Below are positions 53,024-60,922 of a stretch of 64,000 bases of DNA, one piece after another. The position numbers and the translations under genes are program-made. The notes beneath the pieces were generated by a model. The model worked only from the letters and a program-made list of their open reading frames with translations, was not told the origin of the DNA and searched no databases. This stretch comes from Actinokineospora sp. NBRC 105648 (lineage in GTDB: Bacteria; Actinomycetota; Actinomycetes; Mycobacteriales; Pseudonocardiaceae): the NCBI RefSeq assembly GCF_030269645.1, contig NZ_BSTR01000016.1:62001-126000 (forward strand), written 5' to 3'. Numbering within the stretch: the stretch's first letter is position 1; each line of letters begins with the position of its first letter.

Positions 53024-54292
53024 TCACGACGCTGGCGTGGTGGTTCGGGTCAGGCGGGTGCCGGGGGCACCGAGCAGCAGGCTGACGTTGTGGCCGCCGA
53101 AGGCGAACGAGTTGGTCAGCGCGGCCCGCACGGGCCCGACGCGCACGGCCCCGCGGACGTGGTCGAGCGCGCAGTCGGGATCTGGGTCGTCGAGGTTGTG
53201 CGTCGGGGGCAGCACCCCCGCGGCGACCGAGAGCGCGGTCACCACCGCCTCGACCGCCCCGGAGCCGCCGAGCAGGTGCCCGGTGAGCGCCTTGATGGAG
53301 CTGACCGCGGGGCCGCGCTCGCCGAAGACCGCGCGGATCGCGGCCGCCTCGGCGGCGTCGCCCAGCGGCGTCGAGGTGCCGTGCGCGTTCACATAGTCTA
53401 CATCGGACAGTTCGAGTCCGGCGTCGGAGACGGCCCGGCGCATGACCGCGGCCATGCCGGTGCCGTCCGGCCGGGGGGTGGTCGGGTGGTGGGCGTCGGT
53501 GGTGACGCCCCAGCCGAGCAGCCCGGCGTAGCCGCTCGCGCCCCGGGCGTCGGCGAAGTCCGCGCGCTCGACCACGAGCACGCCCGCGCCCTCGCCGAGC
53601 ACGAAACCGTTGCGCCGCTTGTCGAACGGCCTGCTCGCCTGGGTCGGGTCGTCCCACTTGCGGGCCAGCGCCCAGGCGTTGCCGAAGGCGGCGGCGATCG
53701 TCGGGTGCAGCGGGGTGTCGCAGCCGCCGCACACCACGACGTCCGCGACGCCCTCGCGGATGAGCCGCAGCGCCTCGGCGACCGACTGGGCGCCCGCGGC
53801 GCACGCGGTGGCGTGGCACCCGCTGTGGCCGCGGATGCCGTGCCGGATCGCGATCCGGGCGGAGGCCATGTTCGCCAGCATCCCGGGCAGCAGGTACGGG
53901 CTCACCTTGGCGCGCCCGTGGTCCCGGCGCAGGGCGGCGTACTCCTCGAAGGTCTCCAGGCCCGCGCCACCGGTGGAGACCACCACGGCCACCCGCTCGG
54001 GGTCGACGTCGGCGCCCACGGTGATCCGGGCGTCGGCCAGCGCGTCGTCGGCGGCGGCCATGGCCAGCAGCACGAACCGGTCGACGGCGCGGGCCTGCTT
54101 GGGGTCGAGCACCTCGGCCGGGTCGACGTCCGGGGCGATGCCCGCCACGTCGAGCACCCCGGCGAGCCGGTGCCCAGCGGGCGGGGTGACCAGCCCCGAC
54201 CGGCCCACGCACACCGCGTCGAACACCTCGTCGACCTTGCGGCCGAGCGGGGTGACCAGACCGACCCCCGTGATCACCGCCGCGCGCGTCAT
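53024..54292 (-). CDS. KAS II-type beta-ketoacyl synthase with intact Cys-His-His triad
   Basis: 422 residues, full FabF length. Cys164 (HATACAAGAQSV), His304 (NAHGTSTPLGD) and His339 (SSIKALTGHLLG) are all present, so it should be a working decarboxylating condensing enzyme. It shares the operon with a degenerate short KS, a KS lacking one His and two carrier proteins. No ketoreductase, dehydratase or malonyl transferase is encoded here, so either primary-metabolism enzymes serve it or the product keeps its beta-keto groups. Confidence 0.9.
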   Translation of the reverse strand: MTRAAVITGVGLVTPLGRKVDEVFDAVCVGRSGLVTPPAGHRLAGVLDVAGIAPDVDPAEVLDPKQARAVDRFVLLAMAAADDALADARITVGADVDPERVAVVVSTGGAGLETFEEYAALRRDHGRAKVSPYLLPGMLANMASARIAIRHGIRGHSGCHATACAAGAQSVAEALRLIREGVADVVVCGGCDTPLHPTIAAAFGNAWALARKWDDPTQASRPFDKRRNGFVLGEGAGVLVVERADFADARGASGYAGLLGWGVTTDAHHPTTPRPDGTGMAAVMRRAVSDAGLELSDVDYVNAHGTSTPLGDAAEAAAIRAVFGERGPAVSSIKALTGHLLGGSGAVEAVVTALSVAAGVLPPTHNLDDPDPDCALDHVRGAVRVGPVRAALTNSFAFGGHNVSLLLGAPGTRLTRTTTPAS

Positions 54293-55896
54293 CCGGCGTC
54301 CTGCAGGTACTGCTCGCGCAGGGCCACCTTGCGGACCTTGCCGGTGGGGCCCAACGGGATCCGGGAGTCATCGACCACCACGACCTCCCGCAGCGTCGCG
54401 GCCACGTCGGGGCCCAGCGCGGTGCGGATGGCCTCGGTGCGGTCGGCCGACGGGTCACCGGCGGCGTCGAGCTGGAGCAGCACGTCTGTCACCACGGTGT
54501 CGCCGACCCGGACCGCGACCACCGTGCAGTCGGCCACGTCGGGGCAGGCGTTGAGCACGCGCTCCTCGGAAAGCGCCGTGTGCAGGCGCTTCCCGCCGCC
54601 GAGGTCGACCGAGTCGACCAGCCGGTCGACGTGGTAGAAGTAGCCCTCCTCGTCCCGGTAGACCAAGTCGCCGGTGAGGAAGTAGCCGCGCACCCGGGTG
54701 CGGTACGTGGTCACCGAGTCGTTCCAGTAGCCCAACGACAGGGTGGGCGACTTGGTGCCCAGCTCCCCCACCTCCCCCGGTGGCAGCTCGTTGCCGTCCG
54801 GGTCGAGCACCACCGGTTCGGCGAAGGTGTGCGGGCGGCCGATGCACCGGCCGTATCGGCTGGTCTCGCTGCTGTGGGTGATGTAGAAGTGCGAGTGCCC
54901 CATCTCGCTGGAGCCCAAGCCGTCGATGAAGTTGGAGCCCGGCTTGCGCACCCGACCCTCCCGTGTGGACACCTGGCGGTAGCCCAGCGAGATCAGCCTG
55001 CGGATGTGCGCCTCGTGCGCGCAGTCGCCGGTGTTCCACCACAGCGCGACCGAGTCCAGGTCGCGGCCGCGCAGATCGGTCTTGGCCATCTCCGACCAGG
55101 TGGCGGCGAAGCCGAGCACGCCGCCCGGGCGCCACCGCTCGATCGCGTCCACCACCGACGCCCCGGTCTGCGACGACAACGCGAGCAGCTGGCTCTCGCT
55201 GGAGAGCACCAGGTTGATCGCGATCAGCGTGGCGGCGTGCGGCGCGGGCAGCGCGGACAGCAGCCGGTCGGAGCCCTGCGCCTTGGGCATCCGCAACCGG
55301 TGGCGGTTCGCCGCGTACAGGCTGGCGTGCGAGTGCAGCACGGCCTTGGGCACGCCGGTGGTGCCCGAGGAGTGCGTGATCGCCACCGGGTCGTCGCGGT
55401 GGAACCGGTACGCCTCGGGCGCGTCGGCGGGGTCGGCGGCGCCCAGGTCCTCGATCGGCGCGAGCAGGGTCACCCCGTGCGGCGCCAGCGCCTCGCGGCG
55501 GGCTGCGTCGGCCAGGACGCCCACGGCGCCGAGCCTGCTCACGTACAGCGCGGTGATCTCCGGGGCGAGCTTGGCGTTGATCAGCGCCGGGATCGCGCCG
55601 AGCCGGGCGAGGGCGAGGAAGGTCAGGATGTTGTCCGCGGCGCTGGTGGCGGTGACCGCCACCGGGTCGCGCCTGCCGATGCCCAGGGCGCGCAGCGCGG
55701 CGGCGCGGGCTCGGACCCGCTCGTCCAGCCGCCGCACGGTGAGCGCGGTCCACGCGGGCACGCCGTCGACGTCGGTGTCGAAGGTGAACGCGGGGCGGTC
55801 GAGGTCCGCGCCGAGGGCCACCAGGGTGGTCAGCACGTTGCCCGCGCCCAGGTCCGGGTCCCGGGCCAGTCGGGCCCGGATGCTCACTGCGGTCAT
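54289..55896 (-). CDS. ANL-superfamily adenylate-forming ligase (CreM-like candidate)
   Basis: 535 residues; start and stop each overlap neighbours by 4 nt. Core motifs: phosphate loop THSSGTTGVPKAVLHS, an A5-type GLGSSEMGHSHFYITH, A7/A8 (YFLTGDLVYRDEEGYFYHVD, RLVDSV) and a C-terminal Lys (PLGPTGKVRKV). It could load an acyl group on a carrier protein. In cremeomycin and related ANS pathways an ANL enzyme (CreM type) instead uses ATP and nitrite to diazotise an amine; this protein is the better of two candidates because its substrate-side sequence is atypical. That role is inference. Confidence 0.8.
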   Translation of the reverse strand: MTAVSIRARLARDPDLGAGNVLTTLVALGADLDRPAFTFDTDVDGVPAWTALTVRRLDERVRARAAALRALGIGRRDPVAVTATSAADNILTFLALARLGAIPALINAKLAPEITALYVSRLGAVGVLADAARREALAPHGVTLLAPIEDLGAADPADAPEAYRFHRDDPVAITHSSGTTGVPKAVLHSHASLYAANRHRLRMPKAQGSDRLLSALPAPHAATLIAINLVLSSESQLLALSSQTGASVVDAIERWRPGGVLGFAATWSEMAKTDLRGRDLDSVALWWNTGDCAHEAHIRRLISLGYRQVSTREGRVRKPGSNFIDGLGSSEMGHSHFYITHSSETSRYGRCIGRPHTFAEPVVLDPDGNELPPGEVGELGTKSPTLSLGYWNDSVTTYRTRVRGYFLTGDLVYRDEEGYFYHVDRLVDSVDLGGGKRLHTALSEERVLNACPDVADCTVVAVRVGDTVVTDVLLQLDAAGDPSADRTEAIRTALGPDVAATLREVVVVDDSRIPLGPTGKVRKVALREQYLQDAG

Positions 55897-56456
55897 GGCC
55901 GTCCCATCGCCGTGACCAGGACCGCTGCGCCCTGGTCGGGTTCTCCGTGTCCGGTCGCCAGGTCGGCGGTGAGGACGAGTGCCTCATCCGCCTCACCGGC
56001 GGTGAAGAGCAGGGCGGCGCACGCGAGCGCGTCCGCCATCGGGTCGCCGGTGGGGCTGGTGCACACCACCGGGCCCGCCAGTCCCCAGCGCGCGGCGACG
56101 TGGCCGAGCACCGCGTTCGGGTTGGACTGGAAGAACAGCAGCGGCGGCACCCGGCGCCCCGCCGCCAGCGCCTCGGTGACCGCCCGGGTGGTGGTCACGT
56201 CGCCGCGCGCGCTGGCCAGCACGACCGCCGTGCGGGCGCCGCGCACCGGGTCGGCGGGCGCCTGGCCGTAGTGCGCCCGCAGGCACCGCTCGGCGAGCTC
56301 GGCGACCAGCGGGTTGAACGCGCTGAGCACGAACCCGGCGATCGGCGGCAGCGCCTCAACGGTGTCCACATCGGACTCCGGCCAGCGCGCCACGGCCAGC
56401 ACCGGCAGGACTGGCGGGACCGGCCGCGACTGGTCGGTCGGCGCGAGGGCGGTCAC
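55893..56456 (-). CDS. Short, catalytically incomplete KS-like protein
   Basis: 187 residues from GTG 56456, overlapping the KS stop by 4 nt. Only the N-terminal half of a beta-ketoacyl synthase is present (FNPLVAELAERCLRAHY, FQSNPNAVLGHVAARWG). The nucleophile region reads VCTSPTGDPMADALACAALL, so the active Cys position is not conserved. Similar half-size KS proteins occur in dissociated FAS/PKS-like clusters, where they may shape a dimer with a full KS, like a chain-length factor. It is an intact reading frame in a tightly overlapping operon and so not a random pseudogene. Confidence 0.7.
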   Translation of the reverse strand: MTALAPTDQSRPVPPVLPVLAVARWPESDVDTVEALPPIAGFVLSAFNPLVAELAERCLRAHYGQAPADPVRGARTAVVLASARGDVTTTRAVTEALAAGRRVPPLLFFQSNPNAVLGHVAARWGLAGPVVCTSPTGDPMADALACAALLFTAGEADEALVLTADLATGHGEPDQGAAVLVTAMGRP

Positions 56457-57529
56457 GGCGCACCGACGAGCAGCGCGGTGTTGGCCCCGCCGAAGGCGGC
56501 GTTGAGGCTGAGCGCGTAGGCCGGGCGCAGCCGCCGGGGCGCGTCGGTGACCAGGTCGAGGGCGCAGTCCGGGTCGGCGCCGAGGTACCCGGAGTTGACC
56601 GGGAGCGTGCCGGTGCGCAGCGCGTGCACGGTGACCACCAGCTCCACCAGCCCGGAGGCCTCCAGGGCGTGGCCGTGGGTGGACTTGGTCGAGCTCACCG
56701 GCACCCGGGCCAGCCCGGCGCCGAACACCCGGCGCAGCGCGGCGACCTCGGCGGCGTCGTTGAACTGGGTGCCGGTGCCGTTCGCGTTGACGTAGCCGAT
56801 GTCCGAAGTGGACACCTCGGCGCGCTCGACGGCGGTGTCGACCGCCCGGGCCAACCCGCTCCCGTCCGGGCGCGGCTTGCACACGTGGAAGGCGTCGCCC
56901 GCGCGACCCCAACCGGCCAGCCGGGCGAGCGGTTCGACCTCGGCGCCCGAGTCCGCCTCGAGCAGCACCGCCGCCACGCCGTCGCCGAGCAGCATCCCCT
57001 GTCGTCCGGCGCTGAACGGGCGCACGCGACCGTCGCGGGCCAGTGCCCGGCCCGCGTCGAACAGCGCGAACGTCACGGGCTCCACCAGGTAGCCCGCGGC
57101 CACCACCACCCGGTCGGCACGGCCGTCGGCGATCATCGTCGCCGCGTCGGCCACCGCCGAGGTGGCCGCGACGCAGGCTCCGGTGTAGGTGCGCGGGACA
57201 CCGAGCACCCCCGTGCGGCGGGCCACTTCCCCCGCCAGTGGCGGGATCTCGGCGTCGGCGTGCGCGGCCAGCAGCAGCGGGACCCCCGCCCGGGCCCGGC
57301 CGGGCAGGTGCGCGCACGCCTCGTCGACCACGCCCACCAACTCCTCGACCAGGTCCGGCGACCCGGGCAGCGTCGCCGCCTCGGTGGTGCGCCTGCCCGT
57401 GGTGTCGAACCGGGACACCTGGTCGAACGCCGGGACACCGGCGAACCCGTCGGTGAGCAGAGCGCCGGTGTCGCGGCCGAACGCGGTCCGCACCGCCACA
57501 CCGGTGACGACCACGGACCGCTCAGCCAT
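56453..57529 (-). CDS. Beta-ketoacyl-synthase-like protein with Cys-Asn-His site
   Basis: 358 residues, about 60 shorter than FabF. Cys119 (YTGACVAATSAV) and His287 (TKSTHGHALEAS) are kept, but the first catalytic His is Asn250 (YVNANGTGTQFND). Loss of that His usually abolishes decarboxylation while leaving acyl transfer possible. With the short KS overlapping downstream, it may form a heterodimer that transfers or gates a chain. It overlaps the carrier-protein gene by 8 nt. Confidence 0.82.
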   Translation of the reverse strand: MAERSVVVTGVAVRTAFGRDTGALLTDGFAGVPAFDQVSRFDTTGRRTTEAATLPGSPDLVEELVGVVDEACAHLPGRARAGVPLLLAAHADAEIPPLAGEVARRTGVLGVPRTYTGACVAATSAVADAATMIADGRADRVVVAAGYLVEPVTFALFDAGRALARDGRVRPFSAGRQGMLLGDGVAAVLLEADSGAEVEPLARLAGWGRAGDAFHVCKPRPDGSGLARAVDTAVERAEVSTSDIGYVNANGTGTQFNDAAEVAALRRVFGAGLARVPVSSTKSTHGHALEASGLVELVVTVHALRTGTLPVNSGYLGADPDCALDLVTDAPRRLRPAYALSLNAAFGGANTALLVGAP

Positions 57530-57788
57530 GGCCGACCTGTTCGGCCGGGGCCTGCTCCGGTGCGAGCGCGGCGGCCAGCACGCCGACGGCGCCGGTGACC
57601 GTGCCCATGCCCGCGAACACCTCGTCGGTGAGCTCGAGCTCCACGCCGTAGCGCTGCTCGACCTGGGCCACCAGCCAGGTCAGCTCCAGGGAGTCGAGGA
57701 CCTCGCCGACCTCGCCGGGTGAGCGGTCGCCGTACCCGGCGAGCAGGGCCAGCACCGCGGCGCGGTCCGGGGGTGCCGGGTGCGCCAT
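57522..57788 (-). CDS. Acyl carrier protein
   Basis: 88 residues. The carrier motif is VLDSLELTWLVAQVEQRYGV with Ser33, and helix III region LTDEVFAGMGTVTGAVGVL. It abuts a second carrier-protein gene (stop and start share one nucleotide) and overlaps the KS-like gene, so the pair probably serves the KS enzymes and the ligases of this operon. Confidence 0.87.
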   Translation of the reverse strand: MAHPAPPDRAAVLALLAGYGDRSPGEVGEVLDSLELTWLVAQVEQRYGVELELTDEVFAGMGTVTGAVGVLAAALAPEQAPAEQVGHG

Positions 57789-58072
57789 CAGACCGCGGTG
57801 CCCGCCGCGGCGTCCTGTGTGGACAGCCGAGCGGCGAGCGTGCCGGTGAACTCGTCGAGGGTCATCAGCGCCAGCGCCTCCATGTCGTCGTCGCCGAACT
57901 TGAGGCCGTAGGCGTCCTCGACCTGCACCGCGAGGTCGGCCAGGGCGAGCGACTCCAGGTCCAGGCCCGCGGGGCCCAGGTCGGTGTCCCCGGTGACCTC
58001 GCTGACGTCGTAGTTCATCTCCTTGAGCGAGTTGAGCACGAACTCGCGCAACTGGTCCTGCATCGCACTCAT
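57788..58072 (-). CDS. Acyl carrier protein
   Basis: 94 residues from ATG 58072, overlapping the ligase stop (ATGA). Carrier motif GLDLESLALADLAVQVEDAY with Ser41; the usual Asp before Ser is Glu. Tandem carrier-protein genes directly after an adenylate-forming ligase suggest this one receives the ligase's acyl or aminoacyl adenylate. Confidence 0.87.
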   Translation of the reverse strand: MSAMQDQLREFVLNSLKEMNYDVSEVTGDTDLGPAGLDLESLALADLAVQVEDAYGLKFGDDDMEALALMTLDEFTGTLAARLSTQDAAAGTAV

Positions 58073-59499
58073 CCTTCTTCCGTGGTTGGACCGGTGCCCG
58101 CGCTCGCGGCGGCGAGCACCGCGGGCGCCCGGACGACCTTCCCGGTGGCCGTCCTGGGCAGGCTGGGCAGCACGACGTACTCCCGGGGGCGTTTGAACGG
58201 CGCGAGGGTGGCGGCGACCGCGGTCCGGACGTCGTCGACCACCGCCCCCTCGGCCAGGCTCAGGTAGGCCCGCACGCCCCCGCTGTGCAGCACCACCGCC
58301 TCGCGCACGGCGGCCAGGCCCGCGATCGCCTGCTCCACCTCGGTGAGGTCGACCTTGAGACCGCCGATGGAGACCTGCGAGTCGAGCCTGCCCAGCACGG
58401 TCACCAGGCCGGTGTCCTGGTCCACCCGGCCGGCGTCCCTAGTGGACAGTCGGCCGTCGACGAACCTGGTCGGGTCGGCGAGTCCGAGGTAGGGCGAGGC
58501 GGGCAGGTCGATCCAGAGCTCGCCGCCGAGGACGTGCGCCCGCAGGCCGTGGGTGAGCGCGACCGAGGGCAGGCGGCTGCCGTCGAGGTCGGTGGCGATC
58601 ACCCCGGTCTCGGTCATCCCGTACATGGTGCCCAGCGGGACGCCGAAGCGCTCCCGGAAGCGCTCGGGGACACCGGGGCGGACCAGCTCGCCCGCCACGA
58701 TCATGCGGCGCAGTCCGGGAAGCGGTTCGGTGCCTGGCGCGGAGGTGAGCAGCTCGGCGTGGAACGGCACGCCGAGGATGGTGGTGGGGGTCTCGGCGGC
58801 GGCGACCTCGGCGAGGATGCCCTCGGCGGTCAGCCGCCGCGGGAACACCAGCTCCGCGTGCGCGTGCAGGGCGTTGAGCAGCCCGCCCACCAGACCGAGC
58901 ACGTGCACGATCGAGGCGAGCAGCACCACCCGCTCGCCCGCGCGCGGGAAGTCCGGGAGCCGGTCGTAGCGGTCCAGCTCGGCGGCCAGGTCCGCGGCCG
59001 TGCGGCCGATCACCTTCGACGCGCCGGTCGAGCCGGAACTGAACTGCACCAACGCGTGCGGCGTCGCGGCCGGGCGGCCACCGTCCCGGGCGGACACCGC
59101 GGCGACCACCTCGGCGTAGCCGCGCAGCCGGTGCGCGTCGACCTCGACGGGGTCGACGGTGAACTGGGCGGCCACCCGCTCGAGCGCGCCGTCGACCTCG
59201 TGCCGGGTCAGCCGGTGGTCGAGCAGGCTCACCTGCGCGCCGACCCGCCAGGCCGCCAGCAGGTAGCCGACCAGCGCGAGCGAGGGCGGGAGTCGCAACG
59301 CGACAGTGCCGCCGTCGGCCAGCCCGGCCGCGCGCAGCTCGGTCTCGCGCTCGGCGACCAACCGGCGCAACCCGGCCCGGTCGATCGGCCGGTCCAGGCG
59401 CAGGCACACGGCGTCGTCCGGACCCGCGAGCAGCAGGTCGTCCACCCATTCGCGGTTTATCCGGGGCTGCATTGCCCGCGAAAGATCGGCGCCCGTCAT
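58069..59499 (-). CDS. ANL-superfamily adenylate-forming ligase
   Basis: 476 residues from ATG 59499, chosen for AAGGA 7 nt upstream; the frame stays open further without homology. Motifs: phosphate loop QFSSGSTGASKVIGRT, A5-like GTMYGMTETGVIATD, A7/A8 (STRDAGRVDQDTGLVTVLGR, DSQVSIGG) and A10 Lys (PRTATGKVVRAPA). It is the first gene of the nine-gene operon ending in phyH and is followed by a carrier-protein gene. It may activate hydroxyphenylglycine or an aryl/alkyl acid onto that carrier. Confidence 0.85.
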   Translation of the reverse strand: MTGADLSRAMQPRINREWVDDLLLAGPDDAVCLRLDRPIDRAGLRRLVAERETELRAAGLADGGTVALRLPPSLALVGYLLAAWRVGAQVSLLDHRLTRHEVDGALERVAAQFTVDPVEVDAHRLRGYAEVVAAVSARDGGRPAATPHALVQFSSGSTGASKVIGRTAADLAAELDRYDRLPDFPRAGERVVLLASIVHVLGLVGGLLNALHAHAELVFPRRLTAEGILAEVAAAETPTTILGVPFHAELLTSAPGTEPLPGLRRMIVAGELVRPGVPERFRERFGVPLGTMYGMTETGVIATDLDGSRLPSVALTHGLRAHVLGGELWIDLPASPYLGLADPTRFVDGRLSTRDAGRVDQDTGLVTVLGRLDSQVSIGGLKVDLTEVEQAIAGLAAVREAVVLHSGGVRAYLSLAEGAVVDDVRTAVAATLAPFKRPREYVVLPSLPRTATGKVVRAPAVLAAASAGTGPTTEEG

Positions 59500-59825
59500 T
59501 GGTTCCTTCGCATTTGCACTAGGCCGACTGCCGTACCGGCGATGTTCAATCACCTGGCTGGCTGAAACAATCGCATACGGACTGACCTCCGTCAAGGACG
59601 CGCTTTTACGCCCAATTGCGACCATCCGGAGTAGTGGTTCGACATCGGATCTCGCCGGGCACAAGGGTTCCAGCGCAGGTGGTGGCTACCGCGCGCACAC
59701 GCCGGACCCGGAATAGGACGCGTTCGGTGACCGACTCGGGGAAAGCGTGTAAATTGCGGTCAGCGGATGACCGGATAACGTCCGGACAGTGCGCCGAACG
59801 GCCCAGAGCACGGTTGAGGAGAAGC
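59500..59825. promoter_or_regulatory. Divergent control region between the ligase operon and hmo
   Basis: 326 bp without a gene, noticeably AT-richer than the surroundings. It should hold promoters for the leftward nine-gene operon (start 59499) and the rightward hmo gene (GAGGAG ribosome binding site at about 59816). A TGTAAATT run near 59747 is a possible -10 for hmo. I see no convincing SARP-type repeats. Confidence 0.5.
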
Positions 59826-60896
59826 GTGAAGCCGATACGCGTCGAGGACTACTCGGCCCATGCGAAAGCCACCCTCGCGGGCGATGTCCTGGGATATCTC
59901 GACGGTGGAGCGGGTTCGGAGTGGACGCTGCGGGCGAACCTGGCGGCCTATGAGCGGATGACCGTCCGGCCGCGCGTGCTGGTGGACGTGGCGCGCTGCG
60001 ACACCGGCACGACGCTGCTGGGCACCGGGTTGAGCGCGCCGATCGGCATCGCGCCGATGGCCTACCACCGGTTGGTCCACGACGAGGGCGAGGCCGCGAC
60101 CGCCCGCGCGGCCGCGGCGGCGGGGGTGCTCTTCGTCGCGAGCATGTTCGCCAGCACCGGGTTGGCCGAGATGGCGGCGGCCGGGGGTCCACAGTGGATG
60201 CAGCTGTACTGGCTGCGCGACCGCGGCGCGCTGCTCGGGTTCGTCGAGCGGACCCGGGCGGCCGGGTTCGGCGCGCTGGTGCTGACCGTCGACGCGCCCC
60301 GGGTGGCCCGCAGGCCGCGCGACGCGCGCAACGGCTTCACCCTGCCCGCGCACGTGCGCGCGGTGAACCTCGACCCGGAGGTGATGGCCACCAGCCACGT
60401 CGCCGAGTCGGGCAGCTCCGCCCTGGAGCGGCACTCGCGCGAGCGGTTCGACCCGCGGATCACCTGGGCCGACCTGGGCTGGCTGCGCGAGCGGGCCGGG
60501 CTTCCCCTGGTGCTCAAGGGAATCCTCACCACCGAGGACGCCGAGCTGGCGGTCGCGCACGGCGTGGACGCGATCGTGGTGTCCAACCACGGCGGCAGGC
60601 AGCTCGACGGCGCGCCCGCCACCCTGGACGTGCTGCCCGAGGTCGTCGCCCAGGTGGCCGGCCGGATCCCGGTGCTGGTCGACGGCGGCGTGCGCACCGG
60701 CACCGACGTGCTCAAGGCCGTAGCGCTGGGGGCCAGCACGGTGCTGGTCGGCCGCCCGGCGCTGTGGGCGCTGGCGCACTCCGGCGCCGACGGGGTCGCC
60801 GACCTGCTGGGGATCCTGCGCGCCGAGCTGGACGAGGCGATGGCGCTGGCCGGTCGGCCGCGACTGGCCGACCTGGACCGTTCGGCGCTGGGCTGA
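59826..60896 (+). CDS. hmo: 4-hydroxymandelate oxidase (Hmo)
   Basis: 356 residues from GTG 59826, chosen for GAGGAG upstream and because homology starts at RVEDYSAHAKATLAGDVLGY. FMN-dependent lactate-oxidase family: substrate/FMN motifs PIGIAPMAYHRLVHDEGE and LQLY-like QWMQLYWLRD, catalytic His in VVSNHGGRQLDGAPATL, and VDGGVRTGTDVLKAVALGA. It oxidises 4-hydroxymandelate from HmaS to 4-hydroxyphenylglyoxylate, releasing hydrogen peroxide. It is the only rightward gene in this part of the cluster. Confidence 0.9.
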   Translation: MKPIRVEDYSAHAKATLAGDVLGYLDGGAGSEWTLRANLAAYERMTVRPRVLVDVARCDTGTTLLGTGLSAPIGIAPMAYHRLVHDEGEAATARAAAAAGVLFVASMFASTGLAEMAAAGGPQWMQLYWLRDRGALLGFVERTRAAGFGALVLTVDAPRVARRPRDARNGFTLPAHVRAVNLDPEVMATSHVAESGSSALERHSRERFDPRITWADLGWLRERAGLPLVLKGILTTEDAELAVAHGVDAIVVSNHGGRQLDGAPATLDVLPEVVAQVAGRIPVLVDGGVRTGTDVLKAVALGASTVLVGRPALWALAHSGADGVADLLGILRAELDEAMALAGRPRLADLDRSALG

Positions 60897-60922
60897 TCCG
60901 CTTCGGCGCTGGGCTGAGCCGC
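60881..60922. repeat. 21-bp tandem duplication at the hmo/hpgT stop codons
   Basis: TTCGGCGCTGGGCTGA-TCCGC (60881-60901) is repeated at 60902-60922 with one mismatch. The first copy contains the hmo stop codon; the second ends where the hpgT stop begins. A slippage duplication in the gap between convergent genes. Confidence 0.85.

Noticed and set aside
53024-57529. Type II aromatic polyketide synthase
   Set aside because: There is no normal chain-length factor, ketoreductase, aromatase or cyclase, and one KS has lost a catalytic His.
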